Source of the DNA: Cyclobacteriaceae bacterium
GTDB lineage: Bacteria > Bacteroidota > Bacteroidia > Cytophagales > Cyclobacteriaceae
Assembly (NCBI GenBank): GCA_030637245.1
Contig: DAOVVI010000200.1
Location: forward strand, 1 to 5,088
Reading direction: 5' to 3'
Length of the DNA: 5,088 bases
Shown here: positions 1-5,088 of the stretch, one piece after another
Layout: each line of letters starts with the position of its first letter
Numbering within the stretch: position 1 is the stretch's first letter
Notes under the pieces: generated by a model
What the model was told of the DNA's origin: nothing
The model's input: only the letters and a program-made list of their open reading frames with translations
The model's database searches: none
Made by a program: the position numbers and the translations under genes

Positions 1-1529
1 AATTTGAAAGCAGCATTGTTGCAATTAGGGCTGTTGTTTGTCGTTGACCACACATCTGGCTGCCAGGTAGGAAAACCACTACTGCTGCCGCATCCACCAC
101 AAACCGACTGGTAAACAATCCCTTTTTTATCAAATCTGCTTGTGCCCCCGTCCACATGCTCTCCTCTTCCGTTCATCTCACCAAAATAAGTCCCATACAA
201 TAATTGTTTTGCACCCTGTAGTAAAACCATCAAATAAAAATCATCGCCATCTGTCTGGGATTGAAATGCATTATCCGTTACGGGGAGGCCTAAAGTACTC
301 CCACCAATGTAGCCACTGACTGGATGGTTTAAAACTCCTCCCCACCCACTGATGAATATATTTTCGCATTCGTTCACTAAAAAAGCAGTGGGAGAAAAAT
401 CCGGAGAGCCGGAACCGGAACCAATAACTGTTGAGAAATATGTAGAATCCAGATCACTGCTGAGTTTATGAATAAATTGTCCGCCATTCGGATTGGAATA
501 TACCCCGGCTGTTACAGGATAGGCGCCTTGCGTTTGTCCAAGCAGATATACGCAATCAGAAGAATCCAATTCCAAAAAATATACCTGGTCATAATTTGGA
601 GTTCCCACAAAAGTGGATTTCAATAATTCAGAGCCGTCGCTATTTATTTTTACAACTACTCCGTCAATATCGGTAGCCAACGGTTTTTCCGTTTTATGTA
701 CTCCATCTGTTGCCGGGAAATCCACACTATTGCTACCACCGGAAGCAAAAGTATTTCCTTTAGAATCCACTTTGATGGAAAAAAGCGCATCCATTCCACT
801 GCCTCCAATGTAGGTACTCCATAACAGATCAGACAGGTCTTGGTTAAATTTCATTATGACACCATCATTTACACCTCCGCCGTAAACTGACTGCGGGCCA
901 TTTTTAATTAAGAAATCCTGTGAGCTTGTATTCGAAGCGACATAAATATTATCTTCTTCATCCAGAATGACTTCACCCCTGAACTGATCGCCGTAATTTT
1001 TCGTCAGAGGCATATACTTCTCAATGACGCCATCATTTTCAGTACCTCCGATAAATGTAGATCCTTCGAGGGTGCGGCCATCATTTCCTAAAATAGCCAT
1101 AAAAATATCCGAACCATTTCTGAAGGGTAAGCCCCCAACCAATCTATAAGGCACTAAATTAGTTGTATCATAAATCGGATCTCCCCCTAAAAAATCCTTA
1201 TGGAATGAGTCGGCTATCATTGGAAAATCTGGTGAACTTGTAGTTCCATAAATCACCAATTCTCCTTTACTGTTCTCAATAATACTTTGCGGAGTTTCAC
1301 TAAAACTCCCCCCCAGATACGTAGCCCAAAGTAATTGTTTCCCTGCAGAATCATACTTTAGTATGCCCACATCCCATTCTCCTGCATGTTGAGGCTGAAA
1401 TACCCCATTTGTCACGGGAAATCCAACGTCAAAAACAATTCCTCCGGAATATAAATTGCCATTGTCATCGTAAGTCGCTGTAAAACCCCAATTATCGGCA
1501 TATGAACCTGAATACGTTGAAAATATTAG
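1..1529 (-). repeat. Seven degenerate SBBP-type protein repeats (putative seven-bladed beta-propeller)
   Basis: Within the leftward secreted protein I read seven repeat starts at residues 249 (LIFSTYSGS), 314 (LLWATYLGG), 402 (LEGSTFIGG), 483 (LLWSTYIGG), 550 (LLKSTFVG), 611 (TYFSTVIGSG) and 691 (LLYGTYFG). Spacings are 65, 88, 81, 67, 61 and 80 residues, with at least 67 visible after the last. Most units contain a later hydrophobic strand after a D/S-x-x-G/D-N turn (DDNGNLYSGG, DSKGNTFASGG, DEEDNIYVAS). Several also have an FP-x-T/A-x-G-V-like segment (FPVTNGVFQ, FPATDGVH, YPVTAGVY, LPVTDNAF), and several close with a D-G/I/F-x-x-x-K-like strand. The repeats are visible at protein level only; the DNA is too diverged to call a tandem repeat. 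A seven-bladed propeller is inferred from repeat number and length. Confidence 0.7.
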
Positions 1530-2273
1530 TTCAGGGTCTATGACCAGCTTGGAATTGGTATCATAACCTGCCGGAAAATGGAAACTTACCAGATCATCCT
1601 GTAGCCTAAATTCTGTTTGAACAGATTCTTTTTTCAAGTTTGACTCTGAATACGAAACTGGCACATTTTCAAAAAAATATCCATGCACCGTCCCTATAAC
1701 TATCTTTCCTTCATGGATTTTAAGCTCATTTTGACCATTATATTTCATTTTGATCTGACCGGGATCAGCCTTGGGGGAAACAATGAAATCATACTTCATT
1801 CCACTTGAAGATGAGTATAAATGGAAATCAATCCCTTCATAAAGATCATCAATAATCAACCCGGAATAAGAGCTTACTCCTGTGGCCCAACGCTGCTCAT
1901 CTGTACCTTTGAAAAAATTTAAAACTTCAGAAAGAACGTTTTTACCAGACACCGAGGATGATGCGTTTGATCCTTGAAATGAAATTTCAACGGAATGAAA
2001 TAATTTTTCGTTTTGCGCAATTGCGCCTTCTCTTAAAGCCGGTTTGCTTTCTTCAACTAATCCTTCATGACCGTTGTGCTCTTTTTGATAGAAGACATAT
2101 TTCAATTTATTATTTAAAATGTAAAGATCTCCTCCGGGAATGGCAGCTTTAAACAATACATGTTTATGCCATTGACCTCTATTCTCAATAAATCTCGCTG
2201 CTTTAGATCCATCACCAAATACGTTTATAGATAAAAAACCAAAAAGAATTAAAAATAGATGTTTCCCCTGCAT
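1..2273 (-). CDS. Large secreted SBBP-repeat (beta-propeller) protein with DUF7948-like N-terminus, probable T9SS cargo; C-terminus outside window
   Basis: The frame is open without a stop from ATG 2273 to the left edge, giving 757 codons plus two bases; the 3' end is missing. Residues 1-20 form a signal peptide (MQGK, then a hydrophobic stretch LFLILFGFLSINVFG), so the product is exported. Residues 27-35 read RFIENRGQW, followed by an IPGGDLYIL stretch. This is the opening of the N-terminal domain (DUF7948-like) found in many large Bacteroidota surface proteins; it ends near IDPEL (245-249). From 249 onward come seven repeats of the form LL-x-S/A/G-T-Y/F-x-G-G. The last visible stretch, with VCGGCG (724-729) and NCNN (750-753), is typical of this family just before PKD or gliding-associated C-terminal domains. 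Those domains and the T9SS sorting signal are expected but not visible. No Shine-Dalgarno sequence precedes the start, which is common in this phylum. Molecular function is unknown; adhesion or another cell-surface role is a guess. Confidence 0.9.
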   Translation of the reverse strand, partial: MQGKHLFLILFGFLSINVFGDGSKAARFIENRGQWHKHVLFKAAIPGGDLYILNNKLKYVFYQKEHNGHEGLVEESKPALREGAIAQNEKLFHSVEISFQGSNASSSVSGKNVLSEVLNFFKGTDEQRWATGVSSYSGLIIDDLYEGIDFHLYSSSSGMKYDFIVSPKADPGQIKMKYNGQNELKIHEGKIVIGTVHGYFFENVPVSYSESNLKKESVQTEFRLQDDLVSFHFPAGYDTNSKLVIDPELIFSTYSGSYADNWGFTATYDDNGNLYSGGIVFDVGFPVTNGVFQPQHAGEWDVGILKYDSAGKQLLWATYLGGSFSETPQSIIENSKGELVIYGTTSSPDFPMIADSFHKDFLGGDPIYDTTNLVPYRLVGGLPFRNGSDIFMAILGNDGRTLEGSTFIGGTENDGVIEKYMPLTKNYGDQFRGEVILDEEDNIYVASNTSSQDFLIKNGPQSVYGGGVNDGVIMKFNQDLSDLLWSTYIGGSGMDALFSIKVDSKGNTFASGGSNSVDFPATDGVHKTEKPLATDIDGVVVKINSDGSELLKSTFVGTPNYDQVYFLELDSSDCVYLLGQTQGAYPVTAGVYSNPNGGQFIHKLSSDLDSTYFSTVIGSGSGSPDFSPTAFLVNECENIFISGWGGVLNHPVSGYIGGSTLGLPVTDNAFQSQTDGDDFYLMVLLQGAKQLLYGTYFGEMNGRGEHVDGGTSRFDKKGIVYQSVCGGCGSSSGFPTWQPDVWSTTNNSPNCNNAAFK

Positions 2274-2291
2274 TGACGTCAGATTCGTTTA

Positions 2292-2319
2292 CAAATCATA
2301 AAATTATAATTTATTCCAA
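2292..2319 (-). promoter_or_regulatory. Weak candidate promoter for the leftward secreted-protein gene
   Basis: Read on the minus strand, TTGG beginning at 2319 is followed by TATGATTTG (2300-2292). This resembles the Bacteroidota sigma consensus (-33 TTTG, -7 TAnnTTTG), but it has three bases instead of two between TA and TTTG, and the spacing to the TTG is about 16 bases. A start site just downstream would leave a leader of only about a dozen bases before ATG 2273. The region is very AT-rich, so a chance match is quite possible. Confidence 0.25.
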
Positions 2320-2385
2320 TAGAATTAGTTATAAAACTGACAAGAAGTAACATTTGTGATTTTTGTATAAAGTGACAATTTTTAT

Positions 2386-2583
2386 CTAATATAAGTTGTA
2401 AACCAAATGTTTTTTCTCTGATTTTTTGTTCCGATTTCCAACTTTAATAGCCTTTACATACTCTTGCAGTCTATACTTTTGGCACTCGAAGTACTTATTT
2501 GCTGCCATTATTTTATATTTACCAATAATTTCCACTGCTGTTTCAAAATCAATTGGAAAAATAGATGACTCCAAAAACGCCAA
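2386..2583 (-). CDS. Doubtful small ORF, 65 residues (TTG start) or 40 residues (ATG start at 2508)
   Basis: The longest frame begins with TTG at 2583, inside the first codons of the oppositely oriented glycosyltransferase gene, and ends at TAG 2388-2386. An internal ATG at 2508 gives a 40-residue product starting MAANKYFECQ. The product is charged and would be largely helical, with a K/E/Y-rich middle and a basic tail (NRNKKSEKKH), and has no signal peptide or membrane segment. By my count G is 18 of 65 at first codon positions, 5 at second and 15 at third, a mild coding-like bias. I recognise no family. No clear ribosome binding site is evident, and the overlap with the start of a confident gene argues against the full-length form. 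It could be a real small protein, a remnant, or chance in AT-rich DNA. Confidence 0.2.
   Translation of the reverse strand: MAFLESSIFPIDFETAVEIIGKYKIMAANKYFECQKYRLQEYVKAIKVGNRNKKSEKKHLVYNLY
2453..2481 (+). promoter_or_regulatory. Candidate Bacteroidota-type promoter for the glycosyltransferase operon
   Basis: TACTTTTG at 2474-2481 matches the -7 consensus TAnnTTTG exactly. TTTA at 2453-2456 is one mismatch from the -33 element TTTG, with 17 bases between the two. Transcription from here would give a leader of roughly 75 bases before ATG 2565. In an AT-rich region of this size one such -7 match could occur by chance, so confidence is modest. Confidence 0.4.
2555..2560 (+). promoter_or_regulatory. 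Weak ribosome binding site (GGAAAA) for the GT-C gene
   Basis: GGAAAA lies four bases upstream of ATG 2565. It is a poor Shine-Dalgarno match, as is usual in Bacteroidota. An in-frame TAG at 2562-2564 directly abuts the ATG, so the reading frame cannot begin earlier; the next in-frame ATG (residue 59) falls after the first membrane helix and the DD motif. This supports the start at 2565. Confidence 0.4.
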
Positions 2584-4211
2584 AGGAAAACCATGCGCAA
2601 AAATTAAATTTGCTTCAAAAGCTCGACAGCTATTTTGATGGTAAACAACAATTGATATTTTGGTTTAGCCTTATTTTCACTTTTGTATTCGGACTGCTGT
2701 TGTTTGAGCCAAAAGTATCGATCGGAGGTGATGATTCCATGTATATCAACAGGGCCTACAATTTTATTAATAAAGGCGTATTCCCGTCTTTTCAAGGGCC
2801 TCTGTATCCAATGGTAATCGGAGTGATAATTTCCGTGATAGGAGTGAATTTAATCAGCCTGAAGTTTTTATCATTGTTCTTCTTGTTAGTCCATCAATGG
2901 TTCACCTTCAAGCTGTTCAAAAACTACCTGTCCCCTTTCACGCTTTTTATCATTATGCTTTTGATAAGCTCCAGTTCAGCGATTATTTACTATGGGAGTG
3001 CTACTTACAATGAAACTTTTTATTTATGCCTCCAAAGTATATTTCTATACCATTTCGAAAAATCTTTCATAAGAAATTCGGATGAACGTCTAACCCTTAA
3101 AAAAGATTTTAAGAAAATTTTACTCAGCGGATTTTTATTATTCTTATTGACCATAACCAAAAATATTGGCCTGGTGGCTGTGATTTCAGTTATTGTCTAT
3201 TTTTTATTTACAAAAATCTGGAAAGGTGCGATTTTGATTATTGGAGCACTTGCGATCTTTACGCTATCATTCAATATCATTAAGTCCTCAGCCTGGGAAA
3301 TAAAAGAAACTCAAATAGCTAATCAGGGAAGTACATTATTACTAAAAAACCCATATAAACCGGATCTGGGAAAAGAGGACGCCTACGGTTACTGGATGCG
3401 CCTGGTGAAAAACAGTAAATCATACCTGGGATATCATTTCATCAATATTTTCGGGGTGTCGAAAAAGGATAATTTTAAAGGAAGTTCTTTCGCAACCATA
3501 CTAGTTTATGCGCTCTTTGTAACCGGTTTTTTTACCCTTTTTAAGAAATCAAGGTTTTGGCTTTTCATTGGAGTATTTACTGCTATTTCATTCGGGGCCA
3601 CCTTTTTCGCTCTTCAAACATATTGGAATCAGGAACGGCTTATCATCGCATTCACTCCTCTATTAATAATTTATTTATTATATGTGCTTTATTTTTTATT
3701 TACAACTAAGCTTAAAAAGTATGCTGCCATTTTCATCATTTTAATCACAATTTTAGGTGTTGCAAATCTGTACAAAACGTTTACTAAAATTCCAGAACAG
3801 GTAAAAATAAATTCTAATTATATGGCCGGCGATACATATTATGGCTTTCCCGAAGATTGGGTAAATTATCTGAATATGACCAAATGGGCAAATGATAATC
3901 TCCCGGAAGAAGCCTACGTTGGTTGTCGAAAACCGGGAATGGCATTCATTTATAGTGGAGGTAAAGATTTTTATGGGATTTGGAAAGTTCCATCAAATGA
4001 TCCTAAAGAATTATATAACAAATTAAAAGACGCCGGGGTTACACATGTGATCATGGCTAATATCCGAACCAATCCAGACGATCCGAACAGCCGAATAATC
4101 AATACGGTTAGAAGATATTTGGGCCTTATAAATAAAACCTATCCAGGAAAAATAAAACTCGTTCATCAAACAGGAGAAAACTGGCCGACCTATTTATATG
4201 AATTGCATTAA
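2565..4211 (+). CDS. Polytopic GT-C glycosyltransferase, family 39 (ArnT/PMT-like)
   Basis: A complete 548-residue integral membrane protein. A short polar N-terminus precedes the first helix (about 30-47). The first periplasmic loop carries GGDDSMYINRAY (54-65), whose Asp56-Asp57 sit where GT-C enzymes such as ArnT and PMTs have the catalytic acidic residue, and then QGPLYP (77-82). About eleven further hydrophobic segments follow, roughly at 83-96, 98-117, 122-142, 150-164, 183-198, 201-217, 220-240, 307-326, 331-350, 359-380 and 386-403. YWNQERLIIAFTP (353-365) resembles the R-Y-x-x-P region before a late helix in this superfamily. Residues from about 404 to 548 form a soluble domain, probably periplasmic. 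By family knowledge such enzymes move a sugar from a polyprenyl-phosphate donor onto a lipid, glycan or protein; the sugar and acceptor cannot be read from sequence. It is the first gene of a likely operon, with the methyltransferase-GT2 gene 23 bases downstream. Confidence 0.88.
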   Translation: MTPKTPKENHAQKLNLLQKLDSYFDGKQQLIFWFSLIFTFVFGLLLFEPKVSIGGDDSMYINRAYNFINKGVFPSFQGPLYPMVIGVIISVIGVNLISLKFLSLFFLLVHQWFTFKLFKNYLSPFTLFIIMLLISSSSAIIYYGSATYNETFYLCLQSIFLYHFEKSFIRNSDERLTLKKDFKKILLSGFLLFLLTITKNIGLVAVISVIVYFLFTKIWKGAILIIGALAIFTLSFNIIKSSAWEIKETQIANQGSTLLLKNPYKPDLGKEDAYGYWMRLVKNSKSYLGYHFINIFGVSKKDNFKGSSFATILVYALFVTGFFTLFKKSRFWLFIGVFTAISFGATFFALQTYWNQERLIIAFTPLLIIYLLYVLYFLFTTKLKKYAAIFIILITILGVANLYKTFTKIPEQVKINSNYMAGDTYYGFPEDWVNYLNMTKWANDNLPEEAYVGCRKPGMAFIYSGGKDFYGIWKVPSNDPKELYNKLKDAGVTHVIMANIRTNPDDPNSRIINTVRRYLGLINKTYPGKIKLVHQTGENWPTYLYELH

Positions 4212-4234
4212 GGTAATATAGAAAACGACTATCA

Positions 4235-5088
4235 GTGTCAAATACAGAGAACAAAATAAAAAGTAAACGGCGAAAGGGATTTTTTAATCATTTTGAAAAA
4301 CTGGCCCCAAACCTTAAAAAGTATCGCAAAAGGTATGCCTATTTTTGGAATGATATTGTCAGGTATTGCAATTATTTCATTCATGAAGATGACTCTGTTT
4401 TAGAGATAGGCTGTGCTACAGGTGATATGCTGGTAAAGATGAAAGGCAGCAAAAAAACGGGCATTGACTTCTCTCCGAAAATGATTGAAATAGCAAAAGA
4501 GCAGTACCCGGATATTGATTTTTATGTTCAGAATGCTGAAAATTTAAATTTGAATGAAACCTTCGACACCATTGTTTTATCTCATGCAACCGGCTATTTT
4601 GTGGATATACTCAAGGTATTTGATTCGCTCAAAAATGTTTGTCATCACAGGACAAGGATCATTATCAATTATTATAATTTTTTATGGGAACCGGCGCTAT
4701 TGATCGGAGAATTAGTTGGATTTAAAAGGAAAAGTCCAAAGCAAAACTGGCTTACAAAAAAAGACCTTCAGACTTTCCTCTATCTGGCAGGTTATGAGAC
4801 CTATCGATCTGCCCGTCGGGTATTGCTACCAATCAATATCCCGATTGTTTCATGGTTTCTGAATAAATTTGTTGGGCGATTGCCATTGATCAATTACCTC
4901 TGCCTGAACCAATATGTATTTGCAAGACCAATCTGTAAATTACCTAAAAAAGAATATTCAACGACCATAGTCATTCCGGCAAGAAACGAGAGCGGAAATC
5001 TTGAAAATGCGCTGGAACGTATGCCAAAATTCGGTTCGAGGCAGGAGATCATTTTCATAGAAGGGAACTCCACAGACGATACCTGGGC
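4235..5088 (+). CDS. Bifunctional class I SAM-dependent methyltransferase / family 2 glycosyltransferase, truncated by window end
   Basis: The frame is open from GTG 4235 to the right edge (284 codons plus two bases). Residues 16-41 (FFNHFEKLAP, then KYRKRYAYFWNDI) form the usual lead-in helices. SAM-binding motif I is VLEIGCATGD (55-64), the acidic motif II residue is Asp78 in GIDFSPKMIEIAK, and FDTIVLSHATGYF (110-122) corresponds to motif post-II/III. The rest of the methyltransferase part ends near NQYVFARP. A GT-A family 2 domain begins at about 241 with TTIVIPARNESGNL and reaches the nucleotide-sugar region EGNSTDDTW (276-284) where the window stops. This domain order is a known fusion, so I do not consider it a frameshift artefact. 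In-frame TAA 4214-4216 limits the N-terminus; GTG is the only usual start codon before motif I. The GT2 part may make a polyprenyl-phosphate sugar for the upstream GT-C enzyme, and the methyl acceptor is unknown; both are inference. Confidence 0.87.
   Translation, partial: MSNTENKIKSKRRKGFFNHFEKLAPNLKKYRKRYAYFWNDIVRYCNYFIHEDDSVLEIGCATGDMLVKMKGSKKTGIDFSPKMIEIAKEQYPDIDFYVQNAENLNLNETFDTIVLSHATGYFVDILKVFDSLKNVCHHRTRIIINYYNFLWEPALLIGELVGFKRKSPKQNWLTKKDLQTFLYLAGYETYRSARRVLLPINIPIVSWFLNKFVGRLPLINYLCLNQYVFARPICKLPKKEYSTTIVIPARNESGNLENALERMPKFGSRQEIIFIEGNSTDDTW

Larger units (their letters stand above)
2274..2564. other. Divergent AT-rich intergenic region between the two transcription units
   Basis: This 291-base stretch separates the start codons of the leftward secreted-protein gene and the rightward glycosyltransferase gene, so it must carry promoters for both unless one is transcribed from further away. 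It contains candidate promoter elements in each direction, a 12-base AT palindrome (AAATTATAATTT, 2301-2312), an 8-base palindrome TGACGTCA (2274-2281), and a doubtful small leftward ORF. I see no convincing hairpin terminator, tRNA or structured RNA. Confidence 0.8.

Noticed and set aside
613..813. A 66-codon rightward frame inside the secreted-protein gene
   Set aside because: It lies wholly opposite a confident long coding frame, has no ribosome binding site, and its low-complexity S/T/P/L composition is the antisense shadow of the repeat region.
1958..2152. A 64-codon rightward frame inside the secreted-protein gene
   Set aside because: Antisense to the N-terminal DUF7948-like domain, whose family signature is clear on the other strand; no independent support.
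2301..2312. The 12-base palindrome AAATTATAATTT as an operator or terminator
   Set aside because: It is made only of A and T in an AT-rich spacer, has no loop, and no second copy was seen; chance is the simplest explanation.
2426..2638. A 70-codon rightward frame spanning the intergenic region and the start of the GT-C gene
   Set aside because: It starts with TTG, is in a different frame from the GT-C gene, overlaps its start by over 70 bases, and shows no recognisable family features.
2604..2795. A 63-codon leftward frame inside the GT-C gene
   Set aside because: Fully antisense to the first membrane helix and the conserved DD motif of a confident gene.
4212..4234. A terminator or promoter between the two rightward genes
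   Set aside because: The gap is only 23 bases with no inverted repeat or T-tract and no promoter-like element, which fits co-transcription.
4235..5088. A sequencing frameshift or assembly join creating the methyltransferase-GT2 fusion
   Set aside because: The frame is continuous through both domains and through a linker that itself resembles the known fusion family.

Overview
The window looks like chromosomal DNA of a member of the Bacteroidota. The evidence is a secreted protein of the kind usually exported by the type IX secretion system (T9SS), an AT-rich genome, weak or absent Shine-Dalgarno sequences, and close resemblance of all three large genes to families I recognise mainly from that phylum. 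I cannot name a genus. I see no rRNA, tRNA, CRISPR array, insertion sequence or integrase.

Layout: two transcription units diverge from a short AT-rich intergenic region (2274-2564). Leftward, an open frame from 2273 to the left edge encodes at least 757 residues of a large secreted protein. It has a signal peptide, an N-terminal domain with the FIENRGQW signature (DUF7948-like), and seven consecutive SBBP-type repeats that look like a seven-bladed beta-propeller. Its C-terminus, where a PKD domain and T9SS sorting domain would be expected, lies outside the window.

Rightward, a complete 548-residue polytopic GT-C (GT39/ArnT/PMT-like) glycosyltransferase (2565-4211) is followed after 23 bases by a second gene that runs off the right edge. 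This second gene is a fusion of a class I SAM-dependent methyltransferase and a family 2 glycosyltransferase. No ATG is available before its SAM-binding motif, so it most likely starts at GTG 4235. The two are probably co-transcribed. A reasonable but unproven model is that the GT2 part loads a sugar onto a polyprenyl-phosphate carrier, the methyltransferase part modifies the sugar or lipid, and the GT-C enzyme transfers the sugar on the periplasmic side.

The intergenic region holds one exact match to the Bacteroidota -7 promoter element facing the glycosyltransferases, a weaker candidate facing the secreted protein, and a doubtful small leftward ORF (2386-2583). Nothing here is clearly a new biological system. 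The most useful points are the complete seven-repeat array, the forced GTG start, the pairing of the MT-GT2 fusion with a GT-C enzyme, and the small ORF.
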